From positions 287,164-351,163 of the forward strand of contig JAKLJX010000003.1 of the NCBI GenBank assembly GCA_023150945.1: DNA of 64,000 nt, written 5' to 3'. A program made the translations under genes and the position numbers. Source of the stretch: a bacterium. GTDB taxonomy: Bacteria; Zhuqueibacterota; Zhuqueibacteria; Zhuqueibacterales; Zhuqueibacteraceae. This document shows positions 41,607-50,193 of the stretch, piece by piece (position 1 is the first letter of the stretch; every line of letters starts with the position of its first letter). Under the pieces are notes generated by a model that searched no databases, was not told the origin of the DNA, and worked only from the letters and a program-made list of their open reading frames with translations.

Positions 41607-43154
41607 ATGCCGTCATCATCTACAGCGATTTTTCATCTCTTTGCACGCCAAGGCGCGCACTGCGGCCTGAGCCTGTTGTTGCTGGCAAGCCTGGGTTTGA
41701 CGGAAACCGTCACTGGACAGGCGGCAGCAGGCACCGGCGCCAACAAAAAGTCCCAGTATCAAACTCTGAGCGAAGCGCAAATCGACGAATTGCTCAAACG
41801 CCCCCTTTCACTCGAGGATTGCCTGCAGATTGCCCTCAGCAAAAATCTGCAACTCGCCATCGCCCGCAACCAGCGCGACATGGTGGCGGCCTCGCTGTCG
41901 GGCAGTTATGGCACATATTTCCCGGTGTTGTCGATCAATTCCTCCCGCAAGGCCTCGGTGGAACGAACCATCGAAGTGGTTGACGACGTGGTGACCACGC
42001 GCGCAACCCGGGTCGAAGTGGACAAAGTCGCGGCGGCGCTGCAGCAGAAGATTCCCACCGGCGCCACGTTGAGCTTCATCAACGAGATCGACCGTGATAC
42101 GGACAACGATGAGCGCCTGCAGGATCTCGCCACTCACACCTACCGGGTGGAGCTGGCGCAACCGCTGCTGCAGAACTTGGGTCCCAAGTCGGCGAACGGT
42201 GCCATTCGCGTGGCGCGCAACAACCTCAAGATCGAGGAACTCAACTTCGAGACGTTCCGGCTGCAAACGATCTTCGCGGTCAAATCAGCCTACTACGACG
42301 TCATTCGGATGCGCAAGTTCATCGGCATCCACCAGGCGGCGCTGCGGCGCGACTCGTTGCTGGTGCGCGCCTCGGAATCAAAGGTGATGGCCAAGGTTGC
42401 CACGCGCCGCGACGTGTTGAGCGCGGAAATTCGCGTGCAGGAGGATCAGGCCGCGCTGCTCAACGCGGAAACCGATTATCAAACCGCCCTCGACATGCTC
42501 AAGGAACAGTTGGGACTGGCGATTGCGCTGCCGCTCACCATCGCGGAGGACACGCTGGCCTTTCAGCCGCCGCCTTTGGAGGAGGAGAGGTGGATCAAGC
42601 TGGCGTTGGAGAACAGCCCGGCCTTGCGCGCTGCTGCGCTCACGATCGAGCAGCGCAATCTGCAAGCCAGCCTCGCGGGCAATCTGCGTTTGCCGCAGAT
42701 CGACGCGATCGGGTCCTATTCCCGGCGCTTTGATCGCGACACCGGGCGTGACCCCAACGGCAGCGGCTGGTCGGTCGGGTTCGTGGTGAATTATCCCTTC
42801 CTGGATCGCGGCCGGGCCGCGGAGGCGGAGATCGCACGGCTGGAGCGCAGCCGCGCCGAGGAGGCGTTTCTCGCCCTGCAGCGCCAAACCGTTTTGAGCG
42901 TCCGGCAAATCCATCGCAATCTGCAAAACAGCATTGCGCGCATCCAGGTGCTGGACCGCAACATCGCCGCGGCGGCCGAGAAAGTCGAGTTCGCCACCAC
43001 CATGTTCAACATGGGGCGGGCCTCCAATCTCGACATCACCGACGCGACCGAAGCGCTGTTGCGCGCGGAAACGGCATACATCGAAGAACTGGTGGATTTT
43101 CACGTGCAGTTTGCACTGCTGGAAAGTTTGACCAGGCAATCCTTCCTCAACTAA
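41607..43154 (+). CDS. TolC-family outer membrane efflux protein
   Basis: 515 residues with an N-terminal signal sequence (LSLLLLASLGLTETVTGQ). It shows the TolC repeat layout: LSLEDCLQIALSKNLQLAIA, YSRRFDRD near the strand region, and a second-half helical block ARLERSRAEEAFLALQRQTV ... QIHRNLQNSIARIQVLDRNI ... LDITDATEALLRAETAYIEEL. It forms the trimeric outer-membrane exit duct for the MacA-MacB pump encoded next. Confidence 0.91.
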   Translation: MPSSSTAIFHLFARQGAHCGLSLLLLASLGLTETVTGQAAAGTGANKKSQYQTLSEAQIDELLKRPLSLEDCLQIALSKNLQLAIARNQRDMVAASLSGSYGTYFPVLSINSSRKASVERTIEVVDDVVTTRATRVEVDKVAAALQQKIPTGATLSFINEIDRDTDNDERLQDLATHTYRVELAQPLLQNLGPKSANGAIRVARNNLKIEELNFETFRLQTIFAVKSAYYDVIRMRKFIGIHQAALRRDSLLVRASESKVMAKVATRRDVLSAEIRVQEDQAALLNAETDYQTALDMLKEQLGLAIALPLTIAEDTLAFQPPPLEEERWIKLALENSPALRAAALTIEQRNLQASLAGNLRLPQIDAIGSYSRRFDRDTGRDPNGSGWSVGFVVNYPFLDRGRAAEAEIARLERSRAEEAFLALQRQTVLSVRQIHRNLQNSIARIQVLDRNIAAAAEKVEFATTMFNMGRASNLDITDATEALLRAETAYIEELVDFHVQFALLESLTRQSFLN

Positions 43155-43166
43155 AAGGGATCAGTC

Positions 43167-44402
43167 ATGGCAAGTTACGAAAACTCGAGCGGATTGGCGG
43201 ACAGCCTGAAGAAATCGTTGTTCCGCGACCGCAAATCCACCACGGCCACGGTGGTGGCGGGTGTGGCGGTGGCATTGTTCCTGGGCAATACCCTGCTCAG
43301 CTCGGAGGATGTCGATTCCGACATCCCGACGGCCAAGGCAAAAAAAGGCGAAGTCATCGTGAAGGTGACCGAGTTGGGCGAGCTGCGGGCGCAGGATCAG
43401 GTCACCATCAGCGCACCGACCGACAAACAGATCCTCTATCTGGCGCCGGAAGGCACTTGGGTGGAAGAGGGGGACACGCTGGTCAAATTCGAATCGACCA
43501 AGTACGTGATCTCCACCGATGAAGCGCGCTCGGGCTTGAGCGTGGCGCGCGCCAATTTGGCCAAGGCCATGAGCGAGTATGAAGCGCAGAAGACACGCGA
43601 AGAGAGCGCGCGCCAGCGGTATGAATCGTTGCCGGCGCTGGCGCAAAAGGGCTTCGTGGTGGAAAGTGAAGTCGAGCAGGCGCGGCTGGAATATCTGGAA
43701 TTGCAGTCGCGCTCCAAGTCCGCCTATGCCACCGTGGAGGCGGAGCGCGCCAACCTCGAACGCGCGCAGGCGGCGGTCGATCAACAGCAGCGCAAACTCG
43801 AGCGCGGCACCATCCTCGCGCCGCAGGCGGGTTTGGTGGTGTATGCGCTGGTGGGCAATGCCGAGCAGGGCCGCAAAATTGAAGTGGGCATGACGCCGTT
43901 CGAAGGCATGGATTTGATGTATTTGCCCGACGTGTCCAGCATGCTGGTGGATATTGAAATCAGCGAGGTTGATCTCGCCAAGGTTCAAGTCGGCCAGCCG
44001 GTGGAAGTGCGGCTCGATGCCTATGACGACGTCGTTTTCAAGGGGGAAGTGGCGGAGGTGGGCGCCCTGGCGAAACGCAAGATGAGCCGGATTACCGGCA
44101 AGGCCACCGGCGCCAAGGTCTTCGAAGTGACCATCAAGGTGCTCGATTCGGACGTTCGCCTCAAGCCCGGCCTGACCGCCACCACCGACATCATCGTCAG
44201 CAAAGTGCCGGAGGCCCTGCACATCCCGTTGGAAGCCGTGTTCCTGGATGACAACGGCAAAACGGTGGCGTTTGTCAGAAAGGGCGGTTCGACCGAAGCG
44301 CGGCCCATCGTCATCGGCGAGAGCAATGACCGCTTTGTCATCGTCAATTCAGGACTCAAAGAGGGTGAGGACGTGCTGCTCGGCCGTCCCTCGGCCACTT
44401 GA
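43167..44402 (+). CDS. MacA-like periplasmic adaptor (HlyD/RND-MFP family)
   Basis: 411 residues. One N-terminal membrane anchor (STTATVVAGVAVALFLGNTLL), then the barrel-sandwich strand VIVKVTELGELRAQDQVTIS and VEEGDTLVKFES. A coiled-coil hairpin covers about residues 115-215, and the lipoyl half returns at GTILAPQAGLVVYALVG. The C-terminal domain includes LKPGLTATTDIIVSKVPEAL. It links the inner-membrane ABC pump to TolC. The start is 12 bp after the tolC-like stop. Confidence 0.9.
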   Translation: MASYENSSGLADSLKKSLFRDRKSTTATVVAGVAVALFLGNTLLSSEDVDSDIPTAKAKKGEVIVKVTELGELRAQDQVTISAPTDKQILYLAPEGTWVEEGDTLVKFESTKYVISTDEARSGLSVARANLAKAMSEYEAQKTREESARQRYESLPALAQKGFVVESEVEQARLEYLELQSRSKSAYATVEAERANLERAQAAVDQQQRKLERGTILAPQAGLVVYALVGNAEQGRKIEVGMTPFEGMDLMYLPDVSSMLVDIEISEVDLAKVQVGQPVEVRLDAYDDVVFKGEVAEVGALAKRKMSRITGKATGAKVFEVTIKVLDSDVRLKPGLTATTDIIVSKVPEALHIPLEAVFLDDNGKTVAFVRKGGSTEARPIVIGESNDRFVIVNSGLKEGEDVLLGRPSAT

Positions 44403-44405
44403 CCA

Positions 44406-45170
44406 ATGGAGACCGGCATGCATTCACATGAAAGCGGCGCTGGCAGTGCGCCCGTGGTGATCGTGGAAAACATGACACGCACCTACACCATGGGCGAGAC
44501 GCAAGTGCACGCCCTGCGCGGCGTCAGTTTCACCATTCATCGGGGGGAATCCGTGGCCATCATGGGGCCCTCGGGTTCGGGGAAGTCGACGATCCTGCAC
44601 CTGCTCGGCTGTCTCGACAAGCCCACGAGCGGAAGTTATCAACTGGACGGCCGTTACGTCGAGCGCATGAGTGACCGCGAGCTTTCGCGCCTGCGCAACC
44701 GCAAAGTCGGCTTCGTGTTTCAGAGTTTCAATCTCATTCAGCAAGTGAGCGTCATCGAGAACGTCGAAGTGCCGCTCATCTACATGGGCCTGGAAAAAGC
44801 GCGGCGCCTGGAGATGTGCACTGCCGTGCTGGATTCGGTCGGCCTGGGGCATCGCCTCAATCATCGCCCCAATGAACTCTCCGGCGGCGAGAATCAGCGC
44901 GTGGCGATTGCGCGCGCGCTGGTGACCAATCCCGACATCATTCTCGCGGATGAACCCACCGGCAATCTCGATTCCAAAACTGGCGAAGAGATCATGGAGA
45001 TTTTTCAGCGCCTGCATGAGCAGGGCGCGACCGTGATTTTGATCACCCACGACATCAGCAAGGGCAAGTGGGCGGAGCGCATTTTGCAGATGAAGGACGG
45101 CCTGCTGCAGCGCGAGCTGACTGGCCGCGAGAAGGATGAAATCGTGGATCTGTTCGTGGGCGTGGCCTAG
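44406..45170 (+). CDS. MacB/LolD-type ABC transporter ATP-binding protein
   Basis: 254 residues. Walker A GPSGSGKST, Q-loop FQSFNLIQQVSVIENVEVPL, signature LSGGENQRVAIARALV, Walker B IILADEPTGNLD and switch His in ILITHD are intact. ADEPTGNLDSKTGEEIM is the MacB/LolD wording. The ATPase and permease are separate genes here. An internal ATG at 44418 is the alternative start. Confidence 0.93.
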   Translation: METGMHSHESGAGSAPVVIVENMTRTYTMGETQVHALRGVSFTIHRGESVAIMGPSGSGKSTILHLLGCLDKPTSGSYQLDGRYVERMSDRELSRLRNRKVGFVFQSFNLIQQVSVIENVEVPLIYMGLEKARRLEMCTAVLDSVGLGHRLNHRPNELSGGENQRVAIARALVTNPDIILADEPTGNLDSKTGEEIMEIFQRLHEQGATVILITHDISKGKWAERILQMKDGLLQRELTGREKDEIVDLFVGVA

Positions 45171-45230
45171 CAGACGGGGGTGAAGAGCGGAGGGAAAACC
45201 CTACGTTGCTCTTACCCTTACTCTTACTCT

Positions 45231-45325
45231 TACTCCTACTCCTACTCCTACTCCTACTCCTACTCCTACTCGCTCTCCACCCAGCGAGCAGGAGTAAGAG
45301 TAAGAGTAGGAGTAAGAGTAAGAGT
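45231..45325. repeat. Hexamer-repeat inverted repeat (large hairpin) between ABC ATPase and permease genes
   Basis: The left arm is a run of CTTACT/CCTACT hexamers and the right arm is GGAGTA/AGAGTA hexamers. A CGCT (45271-45274)/AGCG (45283-45286) base closes an 8-nt loop, CTCCACCC. I matched the arms base by base: about 40 pairs with a mismatch every few units, where AGAGTA faces CCTACT. The left arm continues upstream to about 45208 with further CTTACT units. In the transcript this would be a very stable hairpin upstream of the permease start. Confidence 0.85.
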
Positions 45326-45375
45326 GAAAGCGTGAAGCTCAACTGCAAGCTTTGAAACCTTTGTGGACGACACCT

Positions 45376-46611
45376 ATGCAATACTCCGAAAACCTTCAAA
45401 TCGGGCTGCGCAGTGTGATGGTGCACAAGCTGCGTTCGCTGCTCACGACGCTCGGCATCATCTTTGGCGTGGCGGCGGTGATCGCCATGCTTTCGATCGG
45501 CGAGGGCGCCAAGCGCGCGGCGGTGGAGCAGATCAAGTTGCTCGGCACCAACAACGTGCGCGTCAAACACCGGCCGCTCACCGGCGAAATGGCGGAGCAG
45601 GCTGAGGCCAAGCTGTCGCCCGGTTTGAATTACTTTGATGCCCTTTACATTCGCAGCAATCTCGACGGGATGACGGCGGTGGCGCCGATGCGCTTCGTGG
45701 AGTCGGCGGTACTGCTTGGCGCCCGCGAAGCCACGGCCCGCGTGATTGCCACCAACGAGTTGTACGAAACCGTCACCAACTTCCACCCGAAGATGGGGCG
45801 CTTTCTTACCGCGCTCGACGTGGCGGACGCCAAACGGGTGTGCGTGATCGGCGCGGAAGTGCGGAGGCAATTGTTCGGCTATCGCGATCCGCTCGGCCAC
45901 CGCCTCAAGATCGAAGACACCTGGTTCACCGTCGTCGGCGTGATGGAGTCGAAAGATTTGCTCGACAAGAAAGCCTCAGTGATCAAGCTGCGCAACATCA
46001 ACCAGGACGTCTACATTCCGATCAGCACCGGTTTGAAACGGTTCACCGATCCCGACCGGCCGGAATTCATCGACGAGATCGCGATTCAAGTCAATGACGA
46101 AGGCAGAGTGTTCAGCGTCTCCAACGTGGTGAAGCGCATGCTGCAGCGCATGCACAACCAGGTGGAAGACTATGAGATCATCATTCCCTCGGAGCTGCTG
46201 GCGCAGAGCCAGCGCACGCAGCGGGTCTTCAACATCGTCATGGGCTCGATCGCAGCCATCTCGCTCATCGTCGGCGGCATCGGCATCATGAACATCATGC
46301 TGGCGAGCGTGACGGAACGCACCAAGGAAATCGGCGTGCGGCGGGCGTTGGGCGCCACGCAGGAAGACATTCTCGGCCAGTTCCTCAACGAGACCGTGCT
46401 GATCAGCGTCACCGGCGGCCTCATCGGCATCATCCTGGGCGCGATCATGGCGAAGGTCATCACCTGGTACGCCGGCTGGGACACGGTGATTTCGCTGTTC
46501 AGTGTCGTGATTTCCTTCGGCATCTCGGGGATGGTGGGCATCATCTTTGGCATCTACCCCGCGCGCAAAGCCGCCCAGATGGATCCGATCGCCGCGCTTC
46601 GTTTCGAATGA
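45376..46611 (+). CDS. MacB-type ABC transporter permease (FtsX family)
   Basis: 411 residues. The ATG at 45376 begins MQYSENLQIGLRSVMVHKLR, the classic start before the first helix (LLTTLGIIFGVAAVIAMLSI). A large periplasmic domain spans about 50-285. Three C-terminal helices follow: IAAISLIVGGIGIMNIMLAS, VLISVTGGLIGIILGAIMAK and SGMVGIIFGIYPARKAAQMD. The end PIAALRFE is the typical MacB terminus. It works with the ATPase, MacA and TolC genes upstream as a tripartite exporter. The permease lies 205 bp after the ATPase, with a repeat hairpin between. Confidence 0.93.
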   Translation: MQYSENLQIGLRSVMVHKLRSLLTTLGIIFGVAAVIAMLSIGEGAKRAAVEQIKLLGTNNVRVKHRPLTGEMAEQAEAKLSPGLNYFDALYIRSNLDGMTAVAPMRFVESAVLLGAREATARVIATNELYETVTNFHPKMGRFLTALDVADAKRVCVIGAEVRRQLFGYRDPLGHRLKIEDTWFTVVGVMESKDLLDKKASVIKLRNINQDVYIPISTGLKRFTDPDRPEFIDEIAIQVNDEGRVFSVSNVVKRMLQRMHNQVEDYEIIIPSELLAQSQRTQRVFNIVMGSIAAISLIVGGIGIMNIMLASVTERTKEIGVRRALGATQEDILGQFLNETVLISVTGGLIGIILGAIMAKVITWYAGWDTVISLFSVVISFGISGMVGIIFGIYPARKAAQMDPIAALRFE

Positions 46612-46676
46612 GACGAAGCGTGCCGCGACGTCCAGTCAGGTACGGCCTCGCATGTCTTGGCGCAAGAACCTGCTGT

Positions 46677-46739
46677 CCTCGGTGCCGGCCAACGTTCGGC
46701 ACCGAGGCCGCCGCCCGGGCGCCTGTTGCGTCCGGGCGG
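46677..46739 (+). terminator. Tandem GC hairpins downstream of the efflux operon
   Basis: Two consecutive hairpins: CCTCGGTGCCG (46677-46687) with CGGCACCGAGG (46697-46707), and CCGCCCGG (46711-46718) with CCGGGCGG (46732-46739). The T-run after the second is weak (GTTGCTT). They lie between converging genes. Termination is plausible but not certain. Confidence 0.4.
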
Positions 46740-46909
46740 TTGCTTCGCTAACAGTGATCAACAACGCCGGTTCGGCGGAACCTCCGCCTGGCCGGGGCGC
46801 GCCGGCGCTCACATGTTTTAGATCGTTGGGTTGCGACGCCGCTCGACGCTTCCTGTGAATGACTCTCGTGGCGGCGTTTTCTCTTTGCGGCACTCGACCT
46901 CTTTCCCGC

Positions 46910-48058
46910 CTATCGCCTCTTTGCTTCCTGCAAGATCTCCGGTGAAAACTGCGGCGCAACGCGCAACTCCCACAAGTCGTGGAATTTCGTGCGCAAGCGG
47001 GCATCGCCGCCATACAACAGCAGCCGTCCGGCCACCGGATCGAATACCGCCTGGTGATCGATGCGCGGCTGCGGGCCGGGTGTGAGGTTGATCCACACAT
47101 CATCGGTCAAATCAAACGCCCAGACGTCGTTGAGATAACCTTCCTCGCCGAAACCGCCGCACAGGATGGCCCAGTTGCGCCGGCCATCGAGCGCCATCAC
47201 CGCGTGCCGGCGTTGGGGAGGATGGGAATGTTTGGTTTTGATCTTGTACCAACGATTGTCGGCCAGGGAGAAGCCCCAGGTGTCGCCGAGATATTCCTTC
47301 TCCTCCTTGTCCCATCCGCCAAAAATCACCATGCGATTCTTCACGCTGTCGAACACCGCCACGTGATCGACCCGGCCGGGATTGTACTTTTGTGAGAACG
47401 TGAGGTTCGACCATTTTTCGAAAGTGGGCGAGGCCGGATCGAGATCGAGCGCCCACACCTCCGCGAGGTTGTAGCGCTCATTATCCCGCCCGCCGAAGAT
47501 GATCATGCGCCGGCCGCGGCTGTCGTAGATCGCGGTGTGATCTTCGCGGCGGGGCGCGGTGGAGTCGGTCAGGTTGCGCCAGCGCTGCGTGTTGAGATCG
47601 AGCGACCACAGGGCATTGCTGGTCGGGCCGTTTTCGCCGCCATACAACAGCATGCGATGGCTCACCGGATCATAAATCGCGGTGTGGTCCTCGCTCGGCG
47701 GCGGTTGCTGATGATCGCCGGTGAGGTTCTGCCATTGCCCGGTGGTGAGGAAGAAGGCCCACGTTTCCGCGCGATTGGAATCGGCGTCGTCTTTGCCGCC
47801 GAACAACACCAGCGCGCGATTCACCGGATCGTAGATGATGGCGCAATCCTCCGCGGCGGAAGGCCACGCCTGGGACGGCTGGCGCGCCGCCAGATTCTGC
47901 CAATAGCTCAACTGATGGCCGCTGCTGCTGCCGTTGCCGTTTGCGGTCGCTGCTGGCGGCGTGATTGTGGACGGGGAAATCCGGGGTTTGGCTGCCGGCG
48001 CGCAGGCCATGAGCCAGACGTTGCCGGTGACGATGAAAACGGTGGCATACTTCCACAT
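46910..48058 (-). CDS. Kelch-repeat lipoprotein
   Basis: 382 residues from ATG 48058. The signal FIVTGNVWLMAC ends in a lipobox with Cys about residue 19. Six Kelch blades of about 50 residues follow. Each has the FGG/YGG turn and a Trp a few residues on: VLFGGKDDADSNRAETWAF; LLYGGENGPTSNALWSL; IIFGGRDNERYNLAEVWAL; VIFGGWDKEEKEYLGDTWGF; ILCGGFGEEGYLNDVWAF; LLYGGDARLRTKFHDLWEL. A six-bladed beta propeller on the cell surface is expected, usually for protein or glycan binding. The longer upstream frame overlaps the next gene and lacks a signal. Confidence 0.88.
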   Translation of the reverse strand: MWKYATVFIVTGNVWLMACAPAAKPRISPSTITPPAATANGNGSSSGHQLSYWQNLAARQPSQAWPSAAEDCAIIYDPVNRALVLFGGKDDADSNRAETWAFFLTTGQWQNLTGDHQQPPPSEDHTAIYDPVSHRMLLYGGENGPTSNALWSLDLNTQRWRNLTDSTAPRREDHTAIYDSRGRRMIIFGGRDNERYNLAEVWALDLDPASPTFEKWSNLTFSQKYNPGRVDHVAVFDSVKNRMVIFGGWDKEEKEYLGDTWGFSLADNRWYKIKTKHSHPPQRRHAVMALDGRRNWAILCGGFGEEGYLNDVWAFDLTDDVWINLTPGPQPRIDHQAVFDPVAGRLLLYGGDARLRTKFHDLWELRVAPQFSPEILQEAKRR

Positions 48059-48165
48059 GGAAGGCTCCTCTGTTGCTGATCCAGGATGCAGTGCCGGGAA
48101 TTGGCGGGGGTGTAATTTGGGAGAGGCGGGCAAACTTCGGCGCCGGCGCGCGCGCGAGGCCGGAC

Positions 48166-49323
48166 TCATTGCGGGGCGGCGAACGAACCCACAGCGGATT
48201 TGCTGGCGCGCAGTTTCGCGGCTTGCCCGGAGGTGACGCTCACTTGATTGCGGCCGAGAAACTTGGCTTGATACAACGCTTCATCGGCCAGGGCGAGCAA
48301 GACGTTGCCCTGTTCGGTATCCTCGGGAAACGAGGCCAGCCCGAGTGAGATGGTAATCTGGCCGAGCGGCTGGGTTTCGGCCTTGGGAAACAGAGTGCGC
48401 TCGATGGCGCGGCGCAATTTCTCGGCGACCTTGCGGCCTTTTTCCTTGTTGATTTCCGGCAGCACGATCACGAATTCTTCGCCGCCATAGCGCGCGAGAA
48501 TATCGGCCTTGCGCAGGCTTTCTTCGAGCACATGGGCGACCATTTTCAAAACCTTGTCGCCCAGGAGATGGCCGTGCGCGTCATTGAATTTTTTGAAATG
48601 GTCGATGTCCAGCATGATTACCGACAGCGGCCGGTTGTAGCGCGAGGCGCGCATGAATTCGGTTTCATAGCGCTGGTTGAAATAGCGCCGGTTGAATGCG
48701 CCGGTGAGTTCATCGGTAATGGATAGCTCGCGCGTTTCATGGTAGACGTGGATCTTCTCGATCACCTGCCCGGTTTGGGTGGCGATTTTTTGCAGCAATT
48801 CGATTTCGCGAGTGGTGAAACTCTCCGGGGTGCTGCGATAAAGACTGAGCACGCCCAGGGCACGGTGGGCGGTGGCGAGCAACGGCAGCGCAAGAAACGC
48901 GCCCTTGCGGTGGCGGTGTCCGGGGTGGTAGCTGATCGCCGCGGCCGCATTGAGATTGGGCAGATGCACCAAACGGCGCCGCCGCATGACCAGGCCGAAG
49001 ATGTTGTTGCGGTGCAGAGGAAAGCGCGCCGCCTCCGCCTGCTCGCGGGCGAAGCCAAAATGGCTCTTGATGTGGAGTTCCTGCTGTTTGGGATCGAGCA
49101 GGGCCAGGCAGAATTGCTGCGCCGGGAACGATTCCCGCACGATGCGCTTGACTTCGCGGGCGGTGCGGTCCACCTCCATTTGTTCGGTGAGCGTGGCAGC
49201 AATGCGATACAGGCAATAGTATTGCAGAAAGAGGCCATCGCGGTCGGCGGCCGACGCATGCTTGGCCGGCGGCGCGCCGTGCGGTTTGCGCTCAAGAGAA
49301 GAGGGTTTTCGGGTTTTGGCCAT
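48166..49323 (-). CDS. GAF-GGDEF diguanylate cyclase
   Basis: 385 residues. A GAF domain lies at about residues 40-190, followed by a linker VIEKIHVYHETRELSITDEL and a GGDEF domain. The active site is ARYGGEEFVIVLPE, and LMLDIDHFKKFNDAHGHLLGDKVL-type strands precede it. An RKAD motif sits five residues before GGEEF, an intact inhibitory I-site for c-di-GMP feedback. It should synthesise c-di-GMP from two GTP, with the GAF domain gating activity. The start is ATG 49323. A GTTCCGGAAC palindrome at 49372-49381 lies just upstream. No EAL domain is present. Confidence 0.94.
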   Translation of the reverse strand: MAKTRKPSSLERKPHGAPPAKHASAADRDGLFLQYYCLYRIAATLTEQMEVDRTAREVKRIVRESFPAQQFCLALLDPKQQELHIKSHFGFAREQAEAARFPLHRNNIFGLVMRRRRLVHLPNLNAAAAISYHPGHRHRKGAFLALPLLATAHRALGVLSLYRSTPESFTTREIELLQKIATQTGQVIEKIHVYHETRELSITDELTGAFNRRYFNQRYETEFMRASRYNRPLSVIMLDIDHFKKFNDAHGHLLGDKVLKMVAHVLEESLRKADILARYGGEEFVIVLPEINKEKGRKVAEKLRRAIERTLFPKAETQPLGQITISLGLASFPEDTEQGNVLLALADEALYQAKFLGRNQVSVTSGQAAKLRASKSAVGSFAAPQ

Positions 49324-49371
49324 AGCGTTAATGCTCCGACCCATGCCTCATGAGCCCGGAGGTTGTTTGAA

Positions 49372-49381
49372 GTTCCGGAAC
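49372..49381. promoter_or_regulatory. GTTCCGGAAC palindrome upstream of the diguanylate cyclase
   Basis: A perfect 10-bp palindrome about 50 bp before the start codon of the cyclase gene. It may be a binding site for a dimeric regulator, but a single copy has little statistical weight. Confidence 0.25.
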
Positions 49382-49449
49382 AATGACCCACTTCCTCGCA
49401 CAGATAGCTGGGATGCTGCAGGCGACCGGCACGCTGTAGCGCGTGCGTG

Positions 49450-50031
49450 CTAGGCCGGCATTAAATCCCGCGAGGGTGCTTCAGGCAGGGATTTGAAGGC
49501 AGAGAGGTATCGGATGAGGCTTTCGTAGCGGAGCCCGGTGCCGTTGCCGTGCGCCGGCCTCACCTGAAAGTTGTAAAACGAATCTCGCTTGGGATGCTGC
49601 AGGCAGACGCGCAACCGGGTTTGGCTGGCGCGGCAGATCGCAGTGGAGAAGAGACTGAACTCTTGATTCAGATCAATCACCAAATCAAAGCGGCGTGCGC
49701 GCACGAGATCGATTACTTCCTTCTTCGGCAGGCCGTAGAGGTTGATCTGGGTGGGCTCGTAGGGCATGACTTGCAGACTGTCGTTCGGCATTACGGTTTT
49801 GGCAAGATCGCGATCAATCAGCAAATAGAACTGGGTTTCGGGAAAACACTGCTGCAGGTCATCCAAATAGCGACAAGCCTCTTCCGCCTCGTCCCAACGG
49901 CTGGGCGCCAGGATCAAAGCCGTCAAGATCTGCGACAGATAATCGCGCACATCGATGACTTCTTCCTGGTGGCGCAAGCGTGCAAACTTCAGATAAATGG
50001 CTTCTGCGAGCTTTTGAATGAGTTTTCTCAT
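49450..50031 (-). CDS. Small GT9-like / DUF6913-like hypothetical protein
   Basis: 193 residues. The middle part FPETQFYLLIDRDLAKTV ... VRARRFDLVIDLNQEFSLFS with SQTRLRVCLQ resembles the N-terminal half of family 9 (heptosyl) glycosyltransferases, but the donor-binding half is absent. Short proteins of this type occur as DUF6913 in FCB bacteria, so it may be a natural short family, not a broken gene. A strong promoter lies upstream (50070-50098). No signal peptide. Function unknown. Confidence 0.62.
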   Translation of the reverse strand: MRKLIQKLAEAIYLKFARLRHQEEVIDVRDYLSQILTALILAPSRWDEAEEACRYLDDLQQCFPETQFYLLIDRDLAKTVMPNDSLQVMPYEPTQINLYGLPKKEVIDLVRARRFDLVIDLNQEFSLFSTAICRASQTRLRVCLQHPKRDSFYNFQVRPAHGNGTGLRYESLIRYLSAFKSLPEAPSRDLMPA

Positions 50032-50069
50032 GAGATCGACCCGAGACCAACCTGTTTCAAGCGGTGCAA

Positions 50070-50098
50070 AATATAAGACCCTGGGTTCAGCGAGTCAA
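50070..50098 (-). promoter_or_regulatory. Sigma-70-type promoter for the GT9-like gene
   Basis: On the minus strand TTGACT (50098-50093), a 17-bp spacer and TATATT (50075-50070) form a near-consensus promoter. It lies about 40 bp from the start codon at 50031. Confidence 0.75.
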
Positions 50099-50193
50099 CA
50101 ACTATTTCAACCCTGTAACGAATGCGCCTGCTGGCGAGATCTGTCGTCGGGGCGATGACTTTGCATTCCGCTGCGCACCTGGCTGTTGACAAG

